A stretch of 64,000 nucleotides of DNA from NCBI GenBank assembly GCA_910577785.1, contig CAJTNT010000006.1:1-64000 (forward strand), read 5' to 3'. This stretch comes from an uncultured Lachnospiraceae bacterium. GTDB lineage: Bacteria; Bacillota; Clostridia; Lachnospirales; Lachnospiraceae. Below the pieces are notes generated by a model. The model was given only the letters and a program-made list of their open reading frames with translations. It was not told the DNA's origin and made no database searches. How positions within the stretch are numbered: position 1 is the first letter of the stretch; every line of letters begins with the position of its first letter. Below, piece by piece: positions 34,830 through 43,717 of the stretch. Made by a program: the position numbers and the translations under genes.

Positions 34830-35879
34830 TCAGCCTATCATTTCCGGTGAAAGCGGGGTTCCGCGGGGAATATCCCGATTGACCGCCTTCCCCAGCACGT
34901 TTTCATAATATTTGGGCTTCATGCCCTGTGCCGGGCGGATGGAGCGCAGGTTCTCCGGCGACAGGATATCCCCTGCCTTCATATCCTGTACCACAAAGAG
35001 CGATTTACGGAATGCCAGATTGTCCTTCTCCTGCTCTGCGGCGCCGTAAGCAACTGTCCCAATCGCCCTTTCCGCCTGCCTTACGTCCGACACCATCTGC
35101 CGGAACTCCTGCGGCTCCATGGAGAAGGAGGCGTCGGGATTCTCAATTTCCCGGCTGAGGCAGAAATGCTTCTCAATCACTTTCGCCCCCAGCGCCACAG
35201 CCGTCACTGCGCCCACAGAACCCTGGGAATGATCCGAAAGGCCTACCAGCACGTCAAACGCCTGCTCCATATCCTGCATGGTACGCAGGTTCATTCCATC
35301 TGTAATCGCCGGATACGCGCTGGCACAGCGCAGCAGGGCAATCTGCTCATTTCCAGCCTGGCGGATGGCAGTTACGGCATCCGCAATTTCCTCATAAGAG
35401 CCCATCCCCGTAGACAGGATCATGGGCTTTCCCTTGGAAGCTGTATAGGCAATCAAGGGGATATCCACCAGCTCAAAGGATGCGATTTTATAAAAATCCA
35501 AGCCCGTTTCCTCCAGGAAATCCACAGCTGTCCGGTCAAACGGCGTGGATAGGAAATCAATCCCTACCTTCTCCGCTTCCGCCTTCAGCTCCGGCTGCCA
35601 TTCCCAGGGGGTGTATGCCTTCCCATAGAGCTGATAAAGCGTCTCCCCCTTCCACAGGCCGTCCTTAATCTGGAAATACGCATTCCCGCAGTCCATGGTA
35701 ATCGTATCTGGGGTATACGTCTGGATCTTCAGGCAGTCCGCGCCAGACTCCTTGGCCGCATAGATAATATCCTTGGCCCTCTGCAGGCTGCCCGCATGGT
35801 TGGCGGACATTTCCGCTATGATATAAGCAGGGGAATCCTTGCTGATAATTGTCCTGCCTTTTATTTTGATGCTATTCAT
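34830..35879 (-). CDS. pseI: Pseudaminic acid synthase PseI
   Basis: Condenses the altrose derivative with phosphoenolpyruvate to form pseudaminic acid. It is a NeuB-fold TIM barrel (AYIIAEMSANHAGSL, LKIQTYTPDT, FLSTPFDRTAVDFLEE, STGMGSYEEI) with a C-terminal SAF antifreeze-like domain (RSIRPAQGMKPKYYENVLGK). I chose the ATG at 35879 because AAAGGGG is 8 bases upstream. It differs clearly from the second synthase at 59436. First of the pseI-pseG-pseC run. Confidence 0.93.
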   Translation of the reverse strand: MNSIKIKGRTIISKDSPAYIIAEMSANHAGSLQRAKDIIYAAKESGADCLKIQTYTPDTITMDCGNAYFQIKDGLWKGETLYQLYGKAYTPWEWQPELKAEAEKVGIDFLSTPFDRTAVDFLEETGLDFYKIASFELVDIPLIAYTASKGKPMILSTGMGSYEEIADAVTAIRQAGNEQIALLRCASAYPAITDGMNLRTMQDMEQAFDVLVGLSDHSQGSVGAVTAVALGAKVIEKHFCLSREIENPDASFSMEPQEFRQMVSDVRQAERAIGTVAYGAAEQEKDNLAFRKSLFVVQDMKAGDILSPENLRSIRPAQGMKPKYYENVLGKAVNRDIPRGTPLSPEMIG

Positions 35880-35995
35880 TTGCATTGCCCCTTTCTGTAT
35901 TTGCTATCCATATGCCTTGTGAATTCTTCTCTATCCAATAGGCAAGGCCAAGAAATATACATTAATACATTATTTTTCTAGGATTTCTAAATCTA

Positions 35996-36955
35996 TCAAA
36001 ACTTTATCCCTTGTATTCCTTCGAGAATCATTTCCTTGCTCTTTTCATGTAAATAAAAGCTATTCAGCCTTGATTTTTTATACCGCATATAAGAATCCTC
36101 TGTCTTGTCAATCAGAAGCCTGGCAAAATATCTCTCCCAACTTAAAAATTCTCTGCTGTCAATATAATCTTCTGGTTTCTCTAATATATCCCTAAGTTCT
36201 TTTCCATCAACCAAACCCGAATTTAAAATAATCCACTCAAAGGATTCCGGCAGGTAAAAATGTATATTTTTATTTTTCATCGCCTGATGATACAGACGGT
36301 TCATCTCTGAACCAATTGCTGCCCCATCCGCAACAATACACACCTCTTCCGTCCCAATACCATCCAACGCTGCAAATAAATTTGATTTTCCTGCAGCGTT
36401 CCCACATAGAATGCCTCGTTCTTCACTGACAGCTTTAAAAAACTCATAGCCTGCATTAGAATCCTCTGTGATTATTCTCTCCGGCTTAATGGGAATACTG
36501 CCTGTATGAGGATAAATCTGATATATTTGCTGATACACTTTTCTTGTATCATGGTACTTTCCAGATGTATGCAAGCCATAAATTTCTTCTACGCTATATG
36601 GCAGATTGTAAAGATTTTCCCTCGTAATCAATACGAAATAATTATCCGAGCCATGGACGGAAACAGCAAATTCTTCGGTATTGAGAAATGTGTTTTCTTC
36701 ATCTATAAAAAAGATATTTCCTGCGGAATGATCCAAAATAAGCTTCCAATTCCGTCCTTCCAATACCCTACACGGCACATCACAAATAACATCTACCCCA
36801 CTGGACACCCCCAGGCTCTCTGCCTGCCGCAGCATATTAATTAAGGTTGTTTTCCCAGAGGCGCTGTCACCCTGGATTATGCTGATATTCCTCTTTATCT
36901 CAAACTCATAGTGCAGCCGATTATTCTGTATCACAATTCTGTGCTTTCCCTTCAT
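35996..36955 (-). CDS. P-loop ATPase paired with a DUF4869 protein
   Basis: A 319-residue protein. The N-terminal P-loop is GDSASGKTT (about 30-38) within ISIIQGDSASGKTTLINML, preceded by two short beta strands. A second GNAAGKSNLFAAL segment (about 190) looks like a degenerate second P-loop. Otherwise I recognise no family. It starts about 10 bases after the DUF4869 stop (TAG GTG GGG CAT ATG), so the pair is co-translated; a GTG at 36964 is an alternative start. Similar two-gene units are common in Clostridia with unknown role. A defence or regulatory role is only a guess. Confidence 0.65.
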   Translation of the reverse strand: MKGKHRIVIQNNRLHYEFEIKRNISIIQGDSASGKTTLINMLRQAESLGVSSGVDVICDVPCRVLEGRNWKLILDHSAGNIFFIDEENTFLNTEEFAVSVHGSDNYFVLITRENLYNLPYSVEEIYGLHTSGKYHDTRKVYQQIYQIYPHTGSIPIKPERIITEDSNAGYEFFKAVSEERGILCGNAAGKSNLFAALDGIGTEEVCIVADGAAIGSEMNRLYHQAMKNKNIHFYLPESFEWIILNSGLVDGKELRDILEKPEDYIDSREFLSWERYFARLLIDKTEDSYMRYKKSRLNSFYLHEKSKEMILEGIQGIKF

Positions 36956-36964
36956 ATGCCCCAC

Positions 36965-37405
36965 CTATACATATTTCCCGGCAATCCTGACAAACGTGCG
37001 CATATCATGGACAGCTTCACCCGTATTCAGAATCCTGGCCTCAAATTCACCATTGCCAAAATCCATAATGTGCCGGAGATTAATAGCCAGATCCTTCCTT
37101 CTTGCAATTTCCAGTATCCATTTTGCACAATTGTCGCCACAGACAGACGCATTAAACACTTTGCCTGTCTCATCAAATGCCATTAACATCAGCGTCTTTA
37201 CTCCTCCAGACAATTCCTTTGTTGAAATAGGCCCCAGAACCGGGCTTTCAATCAGCCGGGCGCTAACCACTTCGGAACGGTCAACATCCTTGATCATTTC
37301 AACTGACAATTCCTCTGTAATCCATTCATCCTCATACCGATTATCAAAATATGTGGGCGGATGGTAAATCGCCTCATCCATCTGGCCCAGATAAATACTT
37401 AACAT
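36965..37405 (-). CDS. DUF4869 domain protein
   Basis: A 146-residue protein matching DUF4869 by its LSIYLGQMDEAIYHPPTYFD start, SPVLGPISTKELSGGVKTLM centre and CGDNCAKWILEIARRKD segment. Function unknown. Start ATG at 37405 with GGAGG 6 bases upstream. It is coupled to the P-loop protein that follows. Base composition here is AT-richer than the flanking sugar genes, which suggests an inserted module. Confidence 0.8.
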   Translation of the reverse strand: MLSIYLGQMDEAIYHPPTYFDNRYEDEWITEELSVEMIKDVDRSEVVSARLIESPVLGPISTKELSGGVKTLMLMAFDETGKVFNASVCGDNCAKWILEIARRKDLAINLRHIMDFGNGEFEARILNTGEAVHDMRTFVRIAGKYV

Positions 37406-37681
37406 GGCAAGCCTCCAAAAAATGTTCGTAACAATCCCGCATTTTCCTAATCTGTAAATGATTCCTGATCTCTCATTCTCCAACTGTCATAAGACATTTT
37501 ACCATTTTTGCCCCTCGCTGTCCAGAAATCTTTCATAATCAAACGGATCATGTTCTTGCGTATTCTGTGCCGGCAAGTTAAGATATAGATTAAGATCATT
37601 GATGTAAATAAGCGCCGCCAATCAACGGTTCGCCTAACAGAAGCGTTTCTGCAGTATTTATAAATTGTGGGGAAAATGAAC

Positions 37682-38248
37682 ATGGGAAAAGAACTTTCGG
37701 AAATGTCCTTAAAAGAATTATGGGAACTGTTCCCCATATTTCTCGTTGCGCATAATGATAAATGGAATCTATTTTATGACGAAATCGAATCTTTTCTACA
37801 AACCATATTGTCGGGATGCCCCATCGAAAGAATCAGCCATATTGGGAGTACAGCCATATCCAGCATATGGGCAAAGGATATTGTTGACGTTCTGATCGAA
37901 GTATCCGCAGATTCTGATATCCAGAACACGGCAGGGGTATTGGAACAGCATGGATTTCTCCGCATGTCAGAAGAAAAGGATCGGGTATCGTTTAACCATG
38001 GATATACAAAAGACGGATTTGCTGACAAGGTTTACCATCTGCACCTTCGTTATATCGGAGATAACGATGAATTGTATTTTAGAGATTATTTAAATGATCA
38101 TGCGCAGATAGCCAAAGAATACGAGAAACTAAAGCTAGAGCTGTGGCATCAGTTTGAACATCATAGGGATGCCTATACGGATGCAAAGACAGAATTTGTC
38201 AGGAAATGGACAGCAGAAGCAAAGAAGGTTTATGCTGGGAGGTACTGA
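37682..38248 (+). CDS. GrpB family (UPF0157) nucleotidyltransferase-fold protein
   Basis: A 188-residue protein with the GrpB signature IGSTAISSIWAKDIVDVLIE (usually IGSTAVPGLxAKPIIDI) and the later VYHLHLRYIG and RDYLNDH...YEKLK motifs. The family has a minimal nucleotidyltransferase fold; substrates are unknown, though some members are linked with CoA or dephospho-CoA. Start uncertain among GTG 37667, ATG 37676 and ATG 37682. It is oriented against its neighbours within the accessory insert. Confidence 0.85.
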   Translation: MGKELSEMSLKELWELFPIFLVAHNDKWNLFYDEIESFLQTILSGCPIERISHIGSTAISSIWAKDIVDVLIEVSADSDIQNTAGVLEQHGFLRMSEEKDRVSFNHGYTKDGFADKVYHLHLRYIGDNDELYFRDYLNDHAQIAKEYEKLKLELWHQFEHHRDAYTDAKTEFVRKWTAEAKKVYAGRY

Positions 38249-38448
38249 AAGGTTTCTGTTGAATAATAACCATTGGAATTTCAGGCGATTTATAGATTTA
38301 TAATATATTAATCCACCGCTAAGACAGCTGACACGATATTATGAGCCGCTAGAGGAATCCGGCATTCCCTATCAAACAGGGTTTGTCATTTAAACAGTGT
38401 AAGTAAATTGTCTGAATATTCTCATTGGCTGCTTGGCTATCATAACTC

Positions 38449-38506
38449 GAATTGCCGGAATCCTGTCAGGGCAAGCATTTCCGCCTTTACAGGATTTTGA
38501 CAATTC
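38449..38506. repeat. Long imperfect inverted repeat in a gene-free gap
   Basis: The gap 38249-38530 holds no gene. Near its right end GAATTG, 4 mismatched bases, AATCCTGT (38449-38466) pairs with ACAGGATT, 4 bases, CAATTC (38489-38506). It sits between convergent genes and could terminate either, or be a remnant end of a mobile element. Confidence 0.55.
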
Positions 38507-38530
38507 GATAAAATCAAAATGGCAGTCTGT

Positions 38531-39160
38531 TCAAATTTTTTGTAATTTTTTGGCCTGTATCTCTTTGTGGACTTCCATTCCACGACTATTATAATAATCT
38601 ATACGCTCCTGCCGACTCATATCTTTTGTTTGCTTCCTCAGCCTCCTTGCAGATACCGTAATCAGATCCTGAATAATATCTGTGACTTTTTTGCTATCTA
38701 TCACCCGGATAAGCAGCTCTTCCAGTTCCTGCCTTGATTCTGGCTCATAAATATACCCAGAGCCTTCCTCCCCATTTAACTCATCTGCAATTCCCTGTTC
38801 CAGCACAACTTTCACAGGATATGTCCTTATCCCATATTCCAAAAATAAAATTCTATACTTGTAATTAGGAATCTGGGGCGCGGACAGGAAAAATTCAAAT
38901 TTTAAACTTGCCTCTTCTCCTATCTCACCTAATTCATCCTGGATATCTACCTGCTCCGTCCTGCCCATGGCAGCAGCAAGCGAGGCCATGCCTGATAATA
39001 GATGATAAGATTCAATCGGCCCTTCAAACTCTTTTACATTTCCCTTCACAAACGCTTTCGTAATGCCATTTAACTGTGTGCAGATATCTTCCAATACAGC
39101 TTCTGGCGCTTCTTCATTGTCATTCTTAAAATCATATCTGGCATTTAATTTACATGGCAT
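38531..39160 (-). CDS. Unrecognised protein coupled to an EEP nuclease gene
   Basis: A 209-residue soluble alpha/beta protein with an acidic middle and a basic C-terminal tail (SARRLRKQTKD, EIQAKKLQKI). I do not recognise a family. It begins 3 bases after the upstream nuclease gene, so the two are almost certainly translated together and may work as a unit. It lies in the accessory insert within the sugar island. Confidence 0.6.
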   Translation of the reverse strand: MPCKLNARYDFKNDNEEAPEAVLEDICTQLNGITKAFVKGNVKEFEGPIESYHLLSGMASLAAAMGRTEQVDIQDELGEIGEEASLKFEFFLSAPQIPNYKYRILFLEYGIRTYPVKVVLEQGIADELNGEEGSGYIYEPESRQELEELLIRVIDSKKVTDIIQDLITVSARRLRKQTKDMSRQERIDYYNSRGMEVHKEIQAKKLQKI

Positions 39161-39163
39161 CTG

Positions 39164-39958
39164 TCATTCCTCCTTTATTTCAAAAACAATGGGCAAATGA
39201 TCGCTTATCTGTCTATCTGGCATCCTATTTTTTTCTGTTAACAATGGCCTTTCTCCTGCCTGGCATATAATTTTCAGCCCATTATCCACAAACTTGTTAC
39301 GCAGGCATGGGCGTATCATTACTTGGTCATATATATTCCAAAATGGGTTTTCTACATCATTTCCATTATAAAAAAATGTTCCTGGTGGGCTAGAAAAATC
39401 ACCAAACAAATTCCACATAGGATTATAGAACATCTTAAACTCTTCCCCTAATATTTTTCGATGTTCCCTCTGTGCCACATAATAATCTGGCAAACCATGA
39501 AACCCATCTGCCGCCAAACACCCGCCTTCATATGGGTTCTCATTAAAATCCCCGACAACAATTGTATTTTGGCATGCTGATTCCTCTTCTAATTTCTGGA
39601 TTTCCTGAATCACCCTTCTAATCACGATATCTTTTTTCTTCCTTTCACAATGCGTTTTACTCGGAAAATGCACACACACCAGAATATACTTGTCCTGGAT
39701 ATTTTGTAAGGAGCAGTATGTATCTTGATAACATGGATTCACATTTCTGCATTTTCCAAGAAGGGTAATTCTATCACATCCTATAGAGATATATTTCCCC
39801 ATATAGATATTATGCTTACGCAGCCCATTCCTAAGATGATTAATATTGGCTTCATACTCTGCCAGCACCATAATATCTATCCCATTATCTATTATAATAT
39901 CCTGAACATATGGATTTATTTCAACATTTCTATTCGTATTCCAAAATGCCATCCTCAT
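39164..39958 (-). CDS. Endonuclease/exonuclease/phosphatase-fold enzyme
   Basis: A 264-residue EEP-superfamily hydrolase. Metal and catalytic motifs are visible: FWNTNRN at the start, AEYEAN (metal Glu), VVGDFNENPYEGG (Asp, Asn) and the terminal SDHLPIVFEI (Asp-His). Such folds cut DNA, phosphodiesters or inositol phosphates; the substrate here is unknown. It is transcribed with the following unknown gene. No signal peptide, so it acts inside the cell, which would fit a defence-type nuclease. Confidence 0.8.
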   Translation of the reverse strand: MRMAFWNTNRNVEINPYVQDIIIDNGIDIMVLAEYEANINHLRNGLRKHNIYMGKYISIGCDRITLLGKCRNVNPCYQDTYCSLQNIQDKYILVCVHFPSKTHCERKKKDIVIRRVIQEIQKLEEESACQNTIVVGDFNENPYEGGCLAADGFHGLPDYYVAQREHRKILGEEFKMFYNPMWNLFGDFSSPPGTFFYNGNDVENPFWNIYDQVMIRPCLRNKFVDNGLKIICQAGERPLLTEKNRMPDRQISDHLPIVFEIKEE

Positions 39959-40096
39959 ATTGTTATTCCAATCTCTGTACCGTTATCACCTTGATTTCTC
40001 TACAATCCGCTTCCTGACTCAATACCTATTGCTATTTTAGCATTTTCGTCCTTTCATGTCCAGAAATTCTTTCTTCAAAAACGCCTGCATTTTGAA

Positions 40097-40507
40097 TCAA
40101 AATGCAGGCTTGCCACACAATACCTTTGCCGTTCCACAGACCAGTTTCTTTCCTTCTTCACCGTATGCCTCCGTATCCAACGTAAGCACCCTTTTTCTTT
40201 CATCTATCCCCGCGATCCGCACCCTTACGACAACGGGCTCGCCTACATAGACAGGCTTCAAAAACCGGAGGTTCTGTTCCAGATAAATGCTTCCCTTCCC
40301 TGGCAGGCGCATCCCTATTATTTCTGAAAATATGCCCGCCACAAATATCCCATGGACAATAAGGCCTCCAAACCGGCTCTTTTCCGCAAATGCCTCATCA
40401 ATATGAAGCGGATTCTTATCCCCTGTAATTTCAGAAAATGCCAAAACCTCTTCCTTTTGGAAAGTCTTCTCTACAGACACTTCCTGCCCTACATGGTAAC
40501 TATCCAT
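40097..40507 (-). CDS. MaoC-like (R)-specific hydratase-fold protein
   Basis: A 136-residue hot-dog fold enzyme. The MaoC signature is DKNPLHIDEAFAEKSRFGGL with the catalytic Asp and His, followed by VHGIFVAGIFSEII. It usually hydrates enoyl-CoA or enoyl-ACP. Here it ends the rfbFGH run, overlapping the acetyltransferase gene by 8 bases or less, so it may help supply or alter an acyl group for a surface sugar. That role is inferred from position only. Confidence 0.88.
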   Translation of the reverse strand: MDSYHVGQEVSVEKTFQKEEVLAFSEITGDKNPLHIDEAFAEKSRFGGLIVHGIFVAGIFSEIIGMRLPGKGSIYLEQNLRFLKPVYVGEPVVVRVRIAGIDERKRVLTLDTEAYGEEGKKLVCGTAKVLCGKPAF

Positions 40508-41072
40508 TTCCTAACTCCCTCCCTAACTTCTCTTCCAGCCGCAATATCCCTTTTTTCCTATCCCCTTTGCGTTTTGCCGGTATCCCTATGTACATAGACC
40601 ATGGCTCAGTACTTTTATTACACAGGCACATGCTGCCGACAGCTGACCCTTCTTCTATGGTAACTCCTGGCAATATTACGGAACTGCACCCTACAATTGC
40701 ATGTTTTTTTATGATTACTGGCGCACTTAGCATTCCCGGCCTGTATTCCATCGGAACCATCGGGTTCGTCATAGAGTTCCCTGTATAATCATCCGACACA
40801 GCATATACCGAACACCTTGAGGATAAACCGGAAAAGTCTTCCATGACAATTCCGCTTTCCCCTCCATATAGCCCACAGAACTGGGAAATATGGATACGGC
40901 TCCCCAATGTTACGTTTCCACTGATTACCGTAAAATCATCAATCCGCACATGGTTCCCTATCTCTAATCTTTCTGGCGTATAGAGTACTGCATGCCTTCC
41001 AATCTTTACATCTTTTCCATATGATTTCAAGCCCAGCATTTTCAATTCTTCTCTTGAAAGAAAATTCTCCAT
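40500..41072 (-). CDS. Left-handed beta-helix acyltransferase
   Basis: A 190-residue hexapeptide-repeat acyltransferase: IGNHVRIDDFTVISGNVTLG, IHISQFCGLYGGE and VGCSSVILPGVTIEEGSAVG give the repeating I/V-G-x-x-x motif. Members acetylate sugars from acetyl-CoA. I chose the ATG at 41072 because GGAG lies 6 bases upstream. It sits between rfbG and the MaoC gene, so an O- or N-acyl change of the dideoxyhexose is likely. Confidence 0.85.
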   Translation of the reverse strand: MENFLSREELKMLGLKSYGKDVKIGRHAVLYTPERLEIGNHVRIDDFTVISGNVTLGSRIHISQFCGLYGGESGIVMEDFSGLSSRCSVYAVSDDYTGNSMTNPMVPMEYRPGMLSAPVIIKKHAIVGCSSVILPGVTIEEGSAVGSMCLCNKSTEPWSMYIGIPAKRKGDRKKGILRLEEKLGRELGNG

Positions 41073-41164
41073 GATTTTCTCCATTCTACATTTTCAAGAT
41101 ATAGCTAATTTATTTCTATTATCCACTTTTTGGATCAATCACTATATCGCCCAATAAAAACTCA

Positions 41165-42268
41165 TCACTCTCTAGCTGCCATAGTACATAGAAAACTGCC
41201 AAAATATTCCTTTATCTGCCTTTCCATACACCCAGAAATATCGCCGCCCTCAAAATATATATTTGTCCACTCAACTACCTTCTCCATGGCAGTCTCTATG
41301 TTCCAGCATGGCCTCCAGCCAAATGTTTTCTTTATTTTAGAGCAGTCCAGTTTTAAATAGTTCGCCTCATAAGGCTCTGGCATACCGCCCTTCTGGCTTA
41401 TCCATTCTACTGGCTCATTGCATGCTTCCATCCACTTCTGGCAAAACAGCTCCACCAAATCGCCAGTTGTCCTGCAGTCCGTTTCATCTGGGCCAACATT
41501 GTAACTCCCTGCACAGCTTGCATCCTCATATTGTTTTCCTGCAATCATCAGGTAAGCCATGACCGCTTCTATGACATGCTGGTATGGCCTTACGGAATGG
41601 GGGTTCCTCACTATGACGGCCTTTCTTTCCTGTACAGAGCGGATGCAGTCAGGCACAATCCGATCAGCGGCAAAATCGCCGCCCCCTATCACATTTCCTG
41701 CCCTCGCCGTAGAAACAGCAATCCCTGCGTCTTTTAAGAATGATTCCTTAAAGCTGTATGTCACAAGCTCTGAGCAGGACTTTGAATTGGAATAGGGGTC
41801 ATGGCCATTTAATTCCTCGCATTCGCGGTAGCCCCATTCCCATTCCTTGTTACAGTACACCTTATCTGTCGTCACATTCAGGAACGACCTTACAGAAAGG
41901 TTCCTACGGATACATTCCAGCACATTTACCGTTCCCATCACATTTGTATCATAGGTCAGTACCGGGTTCTGATAGCCTTTCCGCACCAGGGGCTGGGCTG
42001 CCATATGAATCACAATATCCGGCTTTGCTTCCAAAAATACCCTATTTAAATGCCCCAAATCCCTGATATCCCCTTTTTTTGCCATCATATGCCTTGATAT
42101 CCCACATAACTGAAACAGGCTGGGCTCTGTCGGCGGCTCCAATGCATAGCCAGCCACATCTGCCCCAAGCATAAGGAGCGCTTGGCACATCCAGGATCCC
42201 TTAAAGCCTGTATGCCCTGTGACCAGGACTTTTTTGCCTTTAAAAAATGATTCTGCTAAACTTTCCAT
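41165..42268 (-). CDS. rfbG: CDP-glucose 4,6-dehydratase
   Basis: Converts CDP-glucose to CDP-4-keto-6-deoxyglucose. An extended SDR with NAD motif TGHTGFKGSW (17-26), catalytic TTDKVY and the active site YSNSKSCSELV, plus ARAGNVIGGGDFA and DETDCRTTGDLV that are diagnostic of RfbG. 367 residues, normal. Second step of the CDP-3,6-dideoxyhexose pathway, following rfbF and rfbH in the same run. Confidence 0.95.
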   Translation of the reverse strand: MESLAESFFKGKKVLVTGHTGFKGSWMCQALLMLGADVAGYALEPPTEPSLFQLCGISRHMMAKKGDIRDLGHLNRVFLEAKPDIVIHMAAQPLVRKGYQNPVLTYDTNVMGTVNVLECIRRNLSVRSFLNVTTDKVYCNKEWEWGYRECEELNGHDPYSNSKSCSELVTYSFKESFLKDAGIAVSTARAGNVIGGGDFAADRIVPDCIRSVQERKAVIVRNPHSVRPYQHVIEAVMAYLMIAGKQYEDASCAGSYNVGPDETDCRTTGDLVELFCQKWMEACNEPVEWISQKGGMPEPYEANYLKLDCSKIKKTFGWRPCWNIETAMEKVVEWTNIYFEGGDISGCMERQIKEYFGSFLCTMAARE

Positions 42269-42322
42269 CCCAACCTCTCTCCTTCTGTCATGTCTCTTTG
42301 CAACGTATAGGCGGATGTCCTA

Positions 42323-42376
42323 TATCCGCACATGTGGGACATGGGATTTTTCTGTATCCGCACATGTGGGGCATGG
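42323..42376. repeat. 22-bp direct repeat between rfbG and rfbH
   Basis: The sequence TATCCGCACATGTGGG, then A or G, then CATGG occurs at 42323-42344 and 42355-42376 (period 32). Each copy contains the near palindrome CCGCACATGTGGG. It lies in the short gap between the two coding regions. Confidence 0.8.
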
Positions 42377-42388
42377 AGAGAAGAGCCA

Positions 42389-43714
42389 TTACAAGAACGC
42401 CTCCTTAATCCGATGTATGATCTCATCCAGCATTTCCTTTTCCATCCCCGGATACACGCCTACCCAAAAACTATCCCGCATTGCCTTATCTGTATTTTCC
42501 AGCATCCCGGCTACCCTGTAATCCACGCCTTCCTCCAAATGCTGGAAACATGGGTGCCTGATAATATTCCCTGCAAACAGGTTCCTTGTCTGGATATTGC
42601 ATTGTTCCAAATAAGAGACGATTTCTGCCCGGGCTTTGCCGCCCCCTTCCCTTACAGACAGGATAAAGCCAAACCAGCTGGGGTCTGCCTCTGGCAGTCT
42701 TTCTGGCAGTATCAGTTTCTCTGCCATACACACAAGCCCGTTTTTCAGGTAGTCCCAGTTCTTCTTCCGCCTTTCTATAAAATAGGGAAGTTTTTCAAGC
42801 TGTGCCACCCCGATTGCCGCCTGCATGTCTGTTGCCTTAAGGTTATATCCCAGATGGGAATATACATACTTGTGGTCATACCCTTTGGGCAGGGCGCCAA
42901 ACTGCCCGTCAAACCGATGCCCACATAAGTTGTCCACACCGCCCGGGCAAGAACACTCCCTCCCCCAGTCCCGCATGGAACGTATGATTTTATGCAGCAA
43001 TGGGTCTGAGGTATAGACCGCGCCGCCTTCCCCCGTAGTAATATGGTGCGCTGGATAAAAACTGGATGTCCCAATATCCCCGATTGTCCCTGTCTTTTTT
43101 ACCTGGCCTTCTATCTGGTATTCCCCGCCCAGCGCATCACAGTTGTCCTCAATGAGCCACAGGCCATGGGCATCGCAGAACTCCTTTACACGTTTCAGGT
43201 CAAAAATATTCCCTAGGCTATGTGCCAGGATTACCGCCTTGGTTTTCTCTGTATAAGCTTCCTCTAGCTGTTCCACATCTATATTATACGTTGGGATATC
43301 AATATCCACAAATACCGGCACTGCCCCACACTGCACAATTGGAGCCACTGTTGTTGGAAAGGCGGCCGCTGCTGTGATAACTTCATCCCCTTTCCTCAGC
43401 TGCCGTTCTCCCAGCAATGGGGAAGTCAGGGCAGCAACAGCCGCCAAGTTTGCAGAAGAGCCAGAATTGACGAAGACGCAATAGGGAACCCCTAAAAATG
43501 ATGCTAGGCCTTCCTCAAACCTTTCGGTATACCTGCCAGCTGTCAGCCAGAACTCAAGGGACGCATCTACCAGGCTGCACACTTCCTTTTCATCATATAC
43601 CCGCCCGGCATAATGGATCCTATCGCCTGGCTGGTATCCCTTCCCCTGTAAATTTTCCCGGCAATATTCCTTAACCATTGCCAATATCTGTTCTTTCTCT
43701 ATCTTATTCTCCAT
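42389..43714 (-). CDS. rfbH: CDP-4-keto-6-deoxyglucose 3-dehydrase (E1)
   Basis: A PMP and [2Fe-2S] dependent dehydrase that removes the C3 hydroxyl. The DegT-fold active site reads SSFYPAHHITTGEGG: the usual PLP Lys is replaced by His (about H223), the hallmark of E1 enzymes. Family-specific CGHRFDGQFGALPKGYDHKY and cluster cysteines (such as CSCPG and CGH) are present. 441 residues. It needs a ferredoxin-reductase-like E3 partner, which is not in the window. Confidence 0.95.
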   Translation of the reverse strand: MENKIEKEQILAMVKEYCRENLQGKGYQPGDRIHYAGRVYDEKEVCSLVDASLEFWLTAGRYTERFEEGLASFLGVPYCVFVNSGSSANLAAVAALTSPLLGERQLRKGDEVITAAAAFPTTVAPIVQCGAVPVFVDIDIPTYNIDVEQLEEAYTEKTKAVILAHSLGNIFDLKRVKEFCDAHGLWLIEDNCDALGGEYQIEGQVKKTGTIGDIGTSSFYPAHHITTGEGGAVYTSDPLLHKIIRSMRDWGRECSCPGGVDNLCGHRFDGQFGALPKGYDHKYVYSHLGYNLKATDMQAAIGVAQLEKLPYFIERRKKNWDYLKNGLVCMAEKLILPERLPEADPSWFGFILSVREGGGKARAEIVSYLEQCNIQTRNLFAGNIIRHPCFQHLEEGVDYRVAGMLENTDKAMRDSFWVGVYPGMEKEMLDEIIHRIKEAFL

Positions 43715-43717
43715 GCC

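Noticed and set aside
37447..37737. A 96-codon frame upstream of the DUF4869 gene
   Set aside because: No ribosome site, no recognisable family and overlap with the DUF4869 leader. At most a remnant (a piece HDPFDYERFLDSEGQKW is seen in another frame), not a gene.
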